Assembly: GCF_009730915.1 (NCBI RefSeq)
Contig: NC_052475.1
Span: 62,001-126,000 of the forward strand
DNA length: 64,000 bases
Direction: 5' to 3'
Source: Dioscorea cayenensis subsp. rotundata
Lineage: Eukaryota > Streptophyta > Magnoliopsida > Dioscoreales > Dioscoreaceae
The notes beneath the pieces were generated by a model that had not been told where the DNA came from, did no database searches, and saw only the letters and a program-made list of their open reading frames with translations. Shown one piece after another: positions 23,175 through 35,289 of the stretch. The position numbers and the translations under genes are program-made. The first letter of the stretch is position 1, and every line of letters starts with the position of its first letter.

Positions 23175-23702
23175 GATATGTTGTTTATCCAGGTCCCTTT
23201 TGCTCTTGCATTCCATCTTCTGGAGGATCAATGAGACCGCATCATGCTTGTGCTTGAAAAGGCAGCTAGCTTCTCCTGTTGCTTGCGTTTGCTCAACTAG
23301 TTAGCTTGTGTCCCCCCTCTTATAAATTCTCCCTTCCCAAATATCACCAGGCATCTATCACCGTTTGGCCTTTGTTTCCTTGCAAAACCAGGATATATTA
23401 AAAAAAAAAACCGATTTTCTGTTTCAGAGGTTAAGTTGGATGCTGGCCACCAAAAGAACAGAAAATTTAGAGTAATCATTTAAAAGCACATTCGCCATTA
23501 ACCAATCAAACGGTATTCAAATGCAGCCTGGGTCTAAATCTGAAAATACAAGAAGCTGCACACTCCTGAAATTAACATGCGGGAAGATAAAATGCAATAA
23601 CTATTTTCCCTCATACATGGGTGGTCTGGCATGAGCCTTTCTTTCAGCTAGAATTTAAACTCGAAAAGTGCAGACTCTGCTTATTATGAAAATCTGTTAT
23701 TT
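23175..23702. other. 3' regions between PXC1-like and the small gene
   Basis: Convergent 3' ends: the PXC1-like gene stops at 23174 and the small minus-strand gene stops at 23703. The stretch is presumably both 3' UTRs. No other gene is seen. Confidence 0.5.
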
Positions 23703-26129
23703 CTAAGCAGACGAATCTTCAGATCTTCCTCCAGTGTTCCTTTCCCTCCATCTGGCCCACATCCACTTTAACACCATAAACCCTCCAAGTGCGTACACCT
23801 GGAAGACAAGTAAATTAGATCTTGCAATGGCAACAAGAATAGACACGTCACATGCACTAGACTGTAAATAGGCACAATACAAACCAGAGCAAACAGCAGA
23901 TAATATCATCCATTTAAAAAGTTTGTTGCTTCAAATTAATTTAACTTGTTTTCCATTAAGGATAAGTGCTTTCCTGTGGATAACTATCATGAATTTACTG
24001 ATGAGAAAAATCACAGCCATCATTTCATTGAGATTGAAACAAAGTAATTAAGTTTGCACCACCAGGACTAAGCCCGTGAATATATAGATAACAGATGAAT
24101 ATAGAAGTGGCTATGAAAAGATAACACCTTATATACAAGTAACCTAATATATCATCTAACAGAGATTATCACAAACACATAATCACAGCTCATGAAAACA
24201 TGAACTGGGCATGAATTTGTGGAGGCAGGGAATCTCCAAGTGAGTGCATGCTGCGCAGCTTTACAGCAAGGAGTCTCCAGGTCTTCTGGAGAAAACAAAC
24301 AATTGTACCTTAACAAGTCAAACTGAATGTGATGTTAAGCGTAGATTATAAAAATATAAAAAGGGAACGCTGAATGCAGATTGGGTTGAAGCTTGATTCC
24401 ATTGCAAGAAACAGAATTTATAAAGCAAGATTATTTAAAAGTCTGTCGTGGATAATCTGGGCATGATTCTGATGGGCAAAGTAAGAATCTTGATGATGTA
24501 CGCTGCCATTGATCTTTTTGTTAGCCGAGTTTCCAGTAATCAATAATAACTAACAGCTCGCTATAGAAAAAGATCAACAATATATACCTCTCAATCCCAA
24601 TACACAAAAACTTCTGAGCATATCATAATCGCATGCACAATATAAAGCGCATAATTTGCGTTTGTCACCATTGTTGAAAAGATAAAAGATGAAAACAACA
24701 AGGAGAATTACACCAATGAACTGAAGGATCAATATCCCTGAACTTCATGCAAACAGAATTAGTGTATGCCGAATGCATCACCTGAAATCAATAGATGCAG
24801 AAGGGTTGCTTCAGAATAATGTGAAACCATAATTCCCCTTGTTTGTAGGCGTATCAAGGGCATTAGTTGAATTTCATGGTGGCAAAAAAGTTATGCAGGC
24901 AGATTGCACCATTTGACATGGATGTGCAATCAATTTAGTAGAAAGAGTTGCTTCAAACATGAACCAAAAGCCAAAAATTGGCCTAAACAAGCATGAATCC
25001 CTATCCAACTAATATCCCTTCTTTGAAATAATTGGCCACTCACTGAAAAATTCTGCTTCTGGCGGCATAGGACTATCTTCTTCACTATGTGTTGCAACAG
25101 AGTAAATATGGATAAACCTCCATTCATTCACCAAAGTGCTTTCACAAGGTTATGAAACACGAAAGACAAAGCATATGTAATAACACAAAATTGAGGAACC
25201 AAAGAATTATTATTTATATTTAAGGTTTACAATCTTTTATCCATTAATTATTGTACATTCATTGATTGCACAAGATCTACTCTACCAGTGAATGAATTAA
25301 TGAGCAACTGCTTTTGTGAAGAACACATCTCATAACTGAAAGAAACAGGTATTCCAGCATCTTAGTATAATTGCTTATGCACAATTGGATGACGAGGAAT
25401 TCCAACTCATACCAGAATCATCCACAAGGAAGTCTACTATAGGGCTGTAAATAATGTTGGGGAAACATGAAAAAGGCAAAGGGGTATGGCGAGCTCAACT
25501 AAACCCAAAGCAAAACCATGTACATCATGGGTGATGCATGGTAATATAATCTATATTAATGAGACATGGGGCCATTAAATCTAATCCTAGGCTCCGTTTT
25601 GCACAGCGGTATGTTGAACCTAGATTGTTTTGATTTGCCACCATGTTACCAATCGCTTGCTAGTTCGTTCCTGAAAGTGGAACTTTTATCTTAAACGCTT
25701 ACTTACTAGCTTCGCCCAGAAAGATAGAGATTTATCTCTTAACCGATCGGCTGTGGAGAAAGAATGAGACCATCTACATGGAGATTTCGTCAAGTTTAAT
25801 TCACATACTTTTTATTAGGTTCACATCTTCATTTGCCTTGGACATTGGAACAAGCAAGCAAGCAAGCAAGCAACCCAACCTGTAACCGTCCTTAAGAACA
25901 TAATGGCCAAAGAGAAGAAGAGTACCTGCCACATGTTGTTAGGGTTCATGCTCTCGGAGGATTCTTCGACTTGTAGCTTGAGCAACGGAGGCGTGGTGGA
26001 GGATCCACTCATCCGGAGGGCGGCATCCGGGAAGGTGACCCTCGAGGGAGGGGAACGGTACTCATCAACCGCTGAACCCTCTCTTTTCACCCCTCCTTCT
26101 TCTCCGCTTCGCGATGTCACCGCCATCAT
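23703..26129 (-). CDS. Small conserved plant protein of 99 residues, function unknown
   Basis: Two exons: 26129-25926 (68 codons) and 23798-23703 (31 codons plus TAG), joined in phase 0 by canonical GT-AG sites across a 2.1-kb intron. The N-terminal two thirds are Ser/Pro/Glu-rich and probably disordered (SPPSRVTFPDAALRMSGS). The C-terminus is compact and hydrophobic-aromatic, NMWQ joined to VYALGGFMVLKWMWARWRE, which could be a short membrane anchor. I believe similar small proteins occur in other plants, but I cannot name a family or function. The start MMAV is chosen because a TATA-like box lies about 40 bp upstream; an in-frame ATG at 26222 lies upstream of that box. Exon 2 and part of the intron are duplicated at 18622-20030. 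The gene is head-to-head with pyruvate kinase. Confidence 0.65.
23745..24838. repeat. Segmental duplication, copy B
   Basis: Direct, diverged counterpart of 18681-20030, covering the last exon and the adjoining intron of the small gene. It is about 250 bp shorter than copy A because of indels. The PXC1-like gene lies between the two copies. Confidence 0.85.
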
Positions 26130-26164
26130 CACTTCTCTGGAGCCTGGGCTTGGGTTTCCCCCGG

Positions 26165-26176
26165 TTTGGTATATAG
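26165..26176 (-). promoter_or_regulatory. TATA-like box of the small gene
   Basis: Read on the minus strand this is GCTATATACC, lying about 40 bp upstream of the ATG at 26129. It supports that start over the in-frame ATG at 26222, which would lie upstream of the box. Confidence 0.45.
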
Positions 26177-26994
26177 CTTTCGTTTGGAGGAGGGATTGAT
26201 TCCTTCCCACCACGCAAAACAATCGACCAATTTTCCAAACCCCAACGCAATTTTAGGTTGTGATTCTGGTTCTATCGCTCTCTAATAAAAACTAAGCGAA
26301 TGAATGATGAGATTGGTGGGTTCGGAAAATCAATGGTTCAACTAGTTTGGCTCGACACCTCTTTTAGTTCTCTAGGACACCACGAAATTGCTTTGTCTAA
26401 CTTGGGCACTTTGGGTCAAAGCCCAGAGATTGATCCAATCTTGGAAGACGAGGAACTGCTTTTGCCTTTGAGACAGACAAATAATAACGTGTATTACTAT
26501 TTCTCTGACAAAGGCGGGGGTCAGGCCCTCTCCGTCTAGGTTTGACCTGAGAATTGAATCGAGTTCCTCCGCACGCCAATTCCATGTTAAAACTAGCTGC
26601 ACGACGGTTCAGGCACACGGATTGGCTCTGGGTTAGCAGGCTGGAAATCGGCACACTGATTATGGTGTTGGGCTTGTCCCTGTGTATGATATGTTTACTC
26701 CAGTGTTTCTCAAGCGTTACGCCCTCTGCTTTTATAAGTTAGGTGGTGAAACAGTGGCCATTAAAATAACATTAACAATTTTATGGAGGAGGGAGCGGAA
26801 AAGGAAAAGAGGGTGTGAATATATCAGAGCGGTGGAAAGAAAATTCGTACAATTTGGGAATATTAATTTGCTCCTTTGGTATTGGTGGTCGCCTACCTCT
26901 CCTTCAATCTTTGTTCCGCTTGTTTGGCTCCGTGTTTGCTCAAGAGAAACCCTATCAGAGCAACGAAAGAGTAAAGAAAACAAAGAAGAGAAAG
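26177..26994. promoter_or_regulatory. Shared upstream region of the small gene and pyruvate kinase
   Basis: About 820 bp between two divergently transcribed genes. It must hold the pyruvate kinase promoter and 5' UTR and the upstream elements of the small gene. No convincing motif beyond the TATA-like box was identified. Confidence 0.45.
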
Positions 26995-29900
26995 ATGCAT
27001 TCAACTCATCTCCTGCTGGAAGAGCCCATCAGGATGGCTTCTATCTTAGAGCCATCCAAGCCTGTGAGTTTTCTACTCTTTCCCCCTTCCTCAACCAACC
27101 TAATATTGTTGCTGCGCCTTGTTCTCTTCTCCCCTTTCCCCTTTTCCCCTCTTCTTTTGAATTTACTTGACTACGATCTTATTTTCGATATACGGATTTG
27201 TTTATTTCTTTTCTTTTCTTTTTTCTATTTTTTTTCTGGGCTTGAAATCATATATCATGTGTGATGTGTCGCAGAGAACTTTTGATTTAATTTTTGATTT
27301 TGGTAATGATCTAAAATCAATTTTTACTGCAGAGTTTCTTCCCCGCGATGACCAAAATCGTGGGGACGCTGGGGCCAAAATCACGATCCGTGGAGGTGAT
27401 TTCTTCTTGCCTTAAGGCTGGCATGTCTGGTAATCATTCTCCTCTACCACCTCTCGTCTTTTAATTTCATATCACACTGTTTTTCTTTTTGTTCATTTGA
27501 TCTGTTATTTATTTTTACAAGAACTGCTTCGCTTAAATAAATCGTATATGTACATTGACAGTGGCACGCTTTGACTTCTCATGGGGTGATATCGATTATC
27601 ACCAAGAAACTCTCGAAAATCTGAAGCTAGCCGTCAAGAGCACCAAGAAGCTCTGTGCGGTGAGTTCCATTATTTGCCTCTTTCAAGGGGCATCTTTATA
27701 CTTAATTTTTGCATTATTTTCTTTTATTTATAGTAAAAGTTGTGGCATTTGGTAGCACGGGTGGGGACTCCAACTTTCTCCTCTCCTTTACTTCCAACCC
27801 ACTTCTTATGCGTTCTTTTAGTTGATTACTACAGAATGAGCCTGTTACTTGCTAAATTTGATGTATATTAAATTATGTTTAATTTAATTTTCTGTGTGTG
27901 GTTGTAAGATTGGTTTGGCTCTCTATGATGAAAACCCATGCCCGATATCCTTTTCCAGGTCATGCTAGACACTGTGGGCCCTGAGTTACAGGTCTTAAAC
28001 AAAAGTGAGCGTGCAATTTCCCTTGAGGCTGAGGCATTTGTTACCTTGACTCCTGATCAAGAGAAGGAAGCCTCCTCGGAGTTGTTGCCGATTAATTTCA
28101 GTGGGCTTTCAAAGGTAATTAATACCATGGTTTTTAATCATGTAAACTTACTAAACATACTTTTTCTGTGCAAACTTTTTAAATTTGTAGATATAGCCTC
28201 TTTTGCTTTTTGGGAGCTTCCTTAACATTGTATGACAATGTATATTCTACTTGTTCTGCATGTATTAGTTCTGTCATAATAATCTTTCTATCTCTTCTTA
28301 AATTGGATCTGTGATACAAACATAGTTCTTGCTTCCTTCATAGACAAAAATCCCAATAACTCATCACTGATGTATTTCAAAGTGCTGCTTCCTCAATGCT
28401 TTACACAGCCAGATGCTCCGAACAATTGACTGCCAAGAATGGGATAATGAAAATAGCATGAGCTACCAAGAATGGCATTTGTTGATAATTAATGAGAATC
28501 TTTCACCAGCTTTGACAACTATTAGTATGAAGTAAAAACAGCATGGGGTCCAATCCATTCTTGTTATTGATCAAGGCCTTTTTCTGTCTTACAAACAAAA
28601 TTGCATGGCGCATTATCTCTCTCTCTCTCAGTCTTCATTTGGTTTTGCAGGCAGTTAAAACTGGGGACACAATTTTCATCGGTCAATACCTGTTTACTGG
28701 GAGTGAAACTACCTCTGTTTGGCTTGAGGTTTTTATTTCTTTGATCATTTCTTTTCAATATAAGCCTTCTCTTGCTATCTGATAATTAAGTTGCTTGTTT
28801 CATATGTATTGAACAATTTAAGCTGTTTCCAGCTTTATCTGTCATCATAATGCTTTTATCAGACTTGCTTTTAAACCAAAAATTTTTGAGTCAGATACAA
28901 GGTGGGATCAGTTATAATTTTCAGTAGCTTGGAGCTCAAATAGACTTCGATACTGGAGTTGATCTATTAGATTGAACTTGTTGAAATCATTTTGTTTCCT
29001 CATGCAAGCTGTAAAACCTGATTGTTGCAGGTCACTGAGTTGAAAGGAGATGATGTGGTTTGTGTGATAAAAAACACTGCAACTCTGGCTGGATCATTAT
29101 TCACGCTGCATATTTCTCAGATCCGTATTGATTTGCCTACACTCTCTGATGCTGACAAAGATGTAAGTGATGTGTTCATCTAATATCTTCTGCATTTTAC
29201 AATTTACTTAGGAGCTTTGTGCATAATTTAAACTTCTACTTGTGGTTCACTTTCTCTTTGCTGTAGATCTTATGTGCTCTGATTTAGTTAGGTTTATATT
29301 TGTGTGCATGCTCCTTAATGATTAGGATCATCATGTTTACAGCCAATAGTTTGCTGGTGCTGTAGTAGGATTTGTTTTACACCTTTATGCTTGCACATCT
29401 GATTTCGAAACTTATAAATTAGCTGACTGTCTTCTTTGAATGTTATTTAATTGGAATCACTGCATTTTTGTTTATTTTATATTTTTGAAGGGAAAACATT
29501 TGAAATTTCTCATTTTAGTTTGATGTCTCATTACTCTCTCAGGTTATATGTAAATGGGGTGTTAAGAACAACATTGACTTTTTATCATTATCTTATACAA
29601 GGCATGCAGAGGATGTCCGGCAGGTAAGGGTGCTTCATTTTGGTTGTCTTAGTATTTTCTGTTTTTTTCCTTCTATAGTAGGTTTAAAAGATATGAATGC
29701 TTTTGATTGATTCCTAAATTTGTGTCCTTAACAAAATGTTATGATGCTATCATGCTTGGTTGATGATATTCTAATTGAGATGGGGTACATTTGCTAAAAC
29801 ACAGGCACGTGAATTCCTTTCAAAGTTGGGGGATCTTCATCAGACTCAGATTTTTGCAAAAATTGAGAACATAGAGGTACCTAACAAAGAGACTGGCCTG

Positions 29901-32391
29901 CCATTTATTTACCAATCTATTTTGTCTGTGCACCTAATATACATTTTCAAACTATGGTTTTTTTTTGGTCCTTCTTGCGCAGGGGTTAACCCACTTTGAT
30001 GAAATCCTACAAGAAGCAGATGGCATCATTCTTTCTCGTGGAAATCTTGGAATAGATCTACCACCAGAGAAGGTAATAAACTCATTTGGGTACCTTTGTT
30101 TTTTTGAAATATAGCATGTCTGGCATTTATGGTTTTTGAAATAGTTTTTCCTTTAAAGTTTGGAGTGAAATATGAGAATATAAAGGACAGCTACAAAGCA
30201 AGATAGAATAGACTATATCAGGCCTGAAGATTCGGGATTAAGCTTACAATTGGTTGTGCGGACAAGTTGCAGGACCTATAAATTGCTCATTTTGTTTGCT
30301 AAACATTTATATACTATGGAAATAGATTTTACTCTCATAGTGTAAATTGTAGTGAATACCTCACTGATTTTCCTCTCTTACTACATTGCTTTGTTTCTTT
30401 CTGTGTGGCACTTTATCATTATTTTTCCTACTAAACTCATGGTTGTGAGTGGCATAGTTGATCCTCACAAACAGTTTATACAAAAATATAGTGATGTTGT
30501 TGATTAGGTCTTCATTCTTATGGAAAGCAAACATCAGTTTTTTAAGATTTCAGTTGACTTCCCTTGCCTATTGTGATATCCTGAACAAGTAATAAAGTCT
30601 TCTTGTAACACAAGGATATAAATACAAGTGGATGCTGTAATGACAGCATTTACTTTTCTTCCTTTTTTCTATAAATATAAGCTGCATAATCATATTTCAT
30701 TATTTGCAGGTGTTTTTATTTCAAAAGGCTGCTGTCTACAAGTGTAATATGGCTGGAAAACCTGCTGTTGTCACCCGTGTAGTTGACAGTATGACAGACA
30801 ACCTAAGACCCACTCGTGCAGAGGCAACAGATGTTGCCAATGCAGTGCTTGATGGTATGTCCGATGCTTAAAATATTTCATTATTTTTACTGGTCATGTA
30901 AAACAAACAATTAATTGTATCATCATTTGCATGTATGACGTGTGTTTTAAATCTTCAAAATCTTCATTGAGTATAGGAAGTGATGCAATTCTCTTGGGTG
31001 CTGAGACTCTTCGAGGATTATATCCTGTTGAAACTATTTCAATCGTGGGTAAAATTTGTGCAGAGGTAAAATTTTCTTCCTTTGATTTAATTACTGCTGC
31101 TTTTGCTGGCTTGTCTTTGGTGAAAAATATTATTCATAATATTAGGAAAAACTACGCCCTAGCGATGAGAATCGGTTTTTTAGGATAACACCATTGTGGT
31201 TCTTTCTGAAATTTGCTTTGGAAACATCTTTGGCTGAATCCCAAAAATACCCTTTATATCTGTCTCTAATATTGCAGGCTGAGAAAGTTTTTAACCAAGA
31301 TCTATACTTCAAGAAAACTGTGAAATATGTTGGAGAACCAATGACACACTTGGAATCTATCGCCTCATCTGCAGTATGTTGTTTTCTTTACCATTGAGGC
31401 CAATGCTCCATTTCACTGAGTCTATTAGGCATTTGACTTTTATGAGAAATATTTAAAAAATCAAGTTCTTGTATTGTCTAAAAATGTGGCTCTACCTTAT
31501 ATGGTTTCCTGGCATTTGTTTAGGTTCGTGCTGCTATCAAAGTCAAGGCTTCTGTGATCATTGTCTTCACCTCATCTGGAAGAGCTGCAAGGTGGTATTG
31601 TAGTTGAATTGAGTGATATATTTCTGTTGTGTTGGCTGCTTGAAGTGATAATTTTATAACTATTCTTTCTTCTTTATTAGTGTCTAAATATTGGTCTTCT
31701 GAAATACAGATTAATTGCGAGTACAGGCCGACAATGCCTGTTCTATCTGTAGTTATTCCCCGGCTCAAGACAAACCAACTTCGATGGAGTTTCACTGGCG
31801 CATTTGAAGTATTGTCATTAATAGCTTGTGAACATATCATGCTATGTGCCTTTGTTTTTATAAAGTTTCTACTCTTTATTTTGCACCTGGAGCATGCACA
31901 TTGTTTGTTTTTTGTCTCTAAGCCAAACTGAATGGTATGTTTTTTGTTTGTGGGCAGGCTAGACAATCTCTTATTGTTAGAGGCCTATTTCCTATGCTTG
32001 CAGATCCTCGGCACCCTGTAAGCATATCTTTTCAATAACTTGTCCTGTTTCATCAATAATTTTTTGTTTTTGGTATTGAGGGCTTTTTCTTGTAGTTCTT
32101 GGAGTCATTTGTTTCTTTCTTTTTACTGTTTCATTAGCTTCACAAATTTGTAAAAATTCCTTTGAAGACTTGATGTGTCTGCTTAATTCAATAGAATAAA
32201 TTCCATCAAGGCTCTCATATTGAATATGCCCTGCAGGCTGAGTCCACAAATGCCACAAATGAGTCTGTTTTTGAAGGTTGCGCTTGATCATGGCAGAGGC
32301 CTCTGGGGTCATCAAGTCGCATGATCGTGTTGTTGTCTGCCAGAAAGTTGGTGATGCTTCAGTTGTGAAGATCATTGAGCTGGAAGATTAA
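26995..32391 (+). CDS. PK: Pyruvate kinase, cytosolic (At3g52990-like)
   Basis: Glycolytic enzyme converting phosphoenolpyruvate and ADP to pyruvate and ATP; about 527 residues with no transit peptide, hence cytosolic. Sixteen exons: 26995-27063, 27333-27429, 27562-27659, 27959-28114, 28651-28728, 29031-29162, 29543-29623, 29805-29876, 29983-30072, 30710-30854, 30977-31065, 31278-31373, 31524-31591, 31710-31808, 31958-32017 and 32237-32391, all GT-AG. The start [20 protein letters not shown] is typical of this subgroup. Active-site motifs include [37 protein letters not shown] (Asn where most kinases have Asp, usual here), [13 protein letters not shown] and [15 protein letters not shown]. Frame breaks: one base missing near 31719 (exon 14 is 99 nt, needs 100), and two extra in exon 16 (T5 at 32268-32272, GG at 32298-32299; 155 nt, needs 153). 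These look like consensus errors because identity is high on both sides. Confidence 0.93.
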
Positions 32392-33618
32392 ACTGTCCTG
32401 TAACTTGAACATTGGGATGGATCAGTTATCAACCTATCTTTGTAGTATGCTCTTATTATTTGGGAGAGATTTTGCAATAGTATGTGTATTTGGAGGGTCT
32501 TGGCTGTAGCATTTCTGCTTCAGGGCAGCCATAAATTGTTTAGTGTTGTGATTGAGTTGCAGGAGTTGATCACAAACCTTAAATTTCTGCTTCAGAGTCA
32601 AGTCAGTCACTAAATAAAAGTACCCATCTGATGTAACATGGGTGTGGCAACACTCTACCATCTTCAGACAACACAACGCTGGGCAGCTAATTTTGTTAAG
32701 AGGCTCTGGCTCTGGGGCATACCTTGTTTGAAAATAATTATGTCGCATATTACTGTGTGCTGTCTTTGGTTTGTTAGTGTGTTTTTCGGCTTTTGGTTGA
32801 CCATTGCAAAATACATGCGAGTTTCATCCTAAAGTTAACATATGCATGAAGTCAAGCCAGAAGCGCCTCATGAGGCTCTTGTAGACTTTTCTTGTATTGC
32901 TGTTCTAACTCCAATAGTTCTTAAAAAGGGTTGGCACTAAGCAGCAAGCTCTGCCCTCCAAGTGGCAGTGCTACCTTAATTCATTTCCGCTTAAAGAGCA
33001 GGGAGGTGCAGTTAATAGCAAAACCAGCTTCCCCCGTGTACTTGTACAGAAGAACTGATGAACGTCCGCTGTATAAAACCAAACAAAAAATGCCAATGGA
33101 CATAGATCTATGCACACATGTGGTCCTGCTGGTATAACAAAATTTTCATACTTGGATTAGCACTTGCATCAACAATATGCAAAGTATTCCAATTAATATC
33201 AAGAAAATATAATTGCATCCAACTTCTCAAGAAGTTTCAGCAAGTAACCATAATTTATTACACCCTAAAACTGTGTTCTTTACTAAGTTGGAACACTAGA
33301 ATCTGCAAATGTGCTATTCAGGTTGAAAGCTTTAGAGGTTGCCTCATCTGAATACAAATTCTGTTGCATTTTACTGTTCTATACGTCAGTAAGCGCGGCA
33401 GATATGGAACACTTGATTTGAGAGATCAGAAGTCGGAGGTTATTAGGAGTTAATTTACTCTTCGGAAGAAGGAATATACCCCACTCATCCTCCATAGCTG
33501 CGGACATACACAGCACAGAGCTATCTTTTCCATTGTATCTAACAAAGCAAGCGCAAGCAAAATGGTAATCGAGATGAGGTGTTACGCCAGTAGCAGTAGC
33601 AGTAGCAGTAGCTAGAGC
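32392..33618. other. 3' regions between pyruvate kinase and the trihelix gene
   Basis: Convergent 3' ends with AT-rich non-coding sequence. A short GTAGCA repeat at 33589-33612 lies just beyond the trihelix stop codon. No further gene is seen. Confidence 0.5.
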
Positions 33619-35289
33619 CTAGAGGGGATACGGGTGGTGATCCGCGGAGCGCTTGTAGTTGCCGGAAAGTAGTTGCTGTTGCTGCTGATGCTGAGCATCA
33701 CTATTACTGGCAAGAAACGTGACCGTGCCAGAGGCATTGATCAGTTGGAGCTCCTTCTGGCGTAGCAGGAGCAGCATCCGCTCATTCTCAAGTCGGAGGC
33801 GTTCGTTCTCTATCTTTGCTTTCTCAAGCTCTCGCTCCTTGTTGCTGCTGAAGCGGAGCCATTTGAAGCGCTGGCGCTCTAGCTCGAAGGCCCGGCTCTG
33901 GAGGTGCACCTGCTGCTCCTCCAGCTCCAGTGCCCTGTTCTTGAGCCAGTGCTTCTGGTGCGGCTCGCTGAGCCCTCCGTTTGCCAGCCCCATCAATTCG
34001 CTCCTCAGCTGCTGCATAGATGTGGATGCCGACGAAGGTGACGAAAGCGACAATGACAGGGGAGAGGAGGCGGAGGAAGCTGAGGGCAGCCCCAGGGACA
34101 ACCTTCTGGGCCTCTTTGTCCCCGCTACCATTGTGGTAGCATCCTTGGTGTCCTCGTCCGCGTCCCTATCCCTGTCCCTTACTCTTCCTCTTTCCCTTTC
34201 CTCATGTTTATAATGCTGGTGCGAATGATGGTGGCGGGCGCGGTGATGACCCTCGTCCTCATCGTCCTCATCATCCAAGTACTCATCATTGTAGTCATCC
34301 TCTCCCTCCACCTCGTTGTCCGCATCGTCCTCGTCATCGGGTCTCTCTCTTTCCATCTCCATCATCTGCTGGCCCGTATCTCCAGCAGCAGCAGCAGCAG
34401 CAGCAGGAGCAGCAAGAACATGAGGAGCCTGTTGGTCGTGAAAATGATCCGGAGCAGCGGTGGCAGAAGAGGGCAGAGGAGCAACAGAAGCAGAAGCAGA
34501 AGCAGAAGCAGCCGCGGTGCAGCTGGTATGATAGGCGCACATCTCGCGGAAGAAGAGGTGCTTGGAGTTGAGGAGCTTGCGGGCCTCCTCCTTGGCCTTG
34601 GGGGATAGATTGTCCATGGAGTCGAGGAGCGACTGATTCTCCACGACACGACATGCTGTTCCCTTGCCCAGCAGATCGTTGACCCGCTTGTAGCGTTTGT
34701 TCAGATCATTGAACTTATCCTCGCACTGCTGCGGTGACACGCAGTATCCCCTCTCCATCATCGCCCTCGACACCGATTTCCACTTGCCCTTCTTCTGCTG
34801 CAGCTGTCCCGCAGATGAAGCCGCCTTCTTGCCCTTTCCCACCGCTGCGTGTTGCGTGTCCCCGCCGCCGTCCGCTCCTATATCATCTCCGACGCAGTAA
34901 ACCACCATGATGAGGAGCCGTATCATGCTGTCCGTCCATTTCATCCTCTGCCATGGAGATGCCGTCTGTGTCTGCACAACTCCAACACGCTTTGTACCAT
35001 CCCCACCAGCGCCCTCGGGAGCCGCCGGAAGAGCCTCTTCTTCGGAGCTCAATGACGGCTGCTGCTGTTGCTTCCCTCTACCGCTGACATTGAAGTTGGT
35101 GCTATAGCCACCGGCTCTGATTGCTTGTGGAGGATGCCGGTTCTCAGCTTCACGTGAATGATTAGAGAAGGATAAGAGCTGCTGTTGCTGCTGATTATGG
35201 TGGTGAAGGGGCATCTCTAATCCAAGCATTGCACAAGGAGCAATGTTGCTGCCACCACTGGCACTGGGAATGCCACCGCCTCCTTCCAT
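33619..35289 (-). CDS. Trihelix (Myb/SANT-like) transcription factor, HRA1-like
   Basis: A single-exon, 556-residue nuclear DNA-binding protein. Residues 1-110 are Gln/Gly-rich. About 114-255 form the trihelix-type domain: RMKWTDSMIRLLIMVVY, KKGKWKSVSRAMMERGYCV, SPQQCEDKFNDLNKRYKRVN and SKHLFFREMCAYH, closely like Arabidopsis HRA1 (At3g10040) and its relatives At1g21200 and At1g76870. HRA1 damps the ERF-VII response to low oxygen; carrying that role over is inference. An Ala-rich tract, an acidic Asp/Glu stretch (about 325-350), a His/Arg-rich basic stretch and, near the C-terminus, a long charged helix (about 440-520, LELEEQQVHLQSRAFELE) follow; the helix probably dimerises. The Ala and Gln tracts are encoded by CAG/GCA triplet runs. 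Unlike its neighbours, this frame is unbroken. Start at 35289 is the first in-frame ATG (MEGGGG). Confidence 0.88.
   Translation of the reverse strand: MEGGGGIPSASGGSNIAPCAMLGLEMPLHHHNQQQQQLLSFSNHSREAENRHPPQAIRAGGYSTNFNVSGRGKQQQQPSLSSEEEALPAAPEGAGGDGTKRVGVVQTQTASPWQRMKWTDSMIRLLIMVVYCVGDDIGADGGGDTQHAAVGKGKKAASSAGQLQQKKGKWKSVSRAMMERGYCVSPQQCEDKFNDLNKRYKRVNDLLGKGTACRVVENQSLLDSMDNLSPKAKEEARKLLNSKHLFFREMCAYHTSCTAAASASASASVAPLPSSATAAPDHFHDQQAPHVLAAPAAAAAAAGDTGQQMMEMERERPDDEDDADNEVEGEDDYNDEYLDDEDDEDEGHHRARHHHSHQHYKHEERERGRVRDRDRDADEDTKDATTMVAGTKRPRRLSLGLPSASSASSPLSLSLSSPSSASTSMQQLRSELMGLANGGLSEPHQKHWLKNRALELEEQQVHLQSRAFELERQRFKWLRFSSNKERELEKAKIENERLRLENERMLLLLRQKELQLINASGTVTFLASNSDAQHQQQQQLLSGNYKRSADHHPYPL

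Noticed and set aside
33719-34608. Plus-strand frames opposite the trihelix gene
   Set aside because: Shadows of the long minus-strand frame, made of Ser/Arg/Leu runs from triplet repeats.
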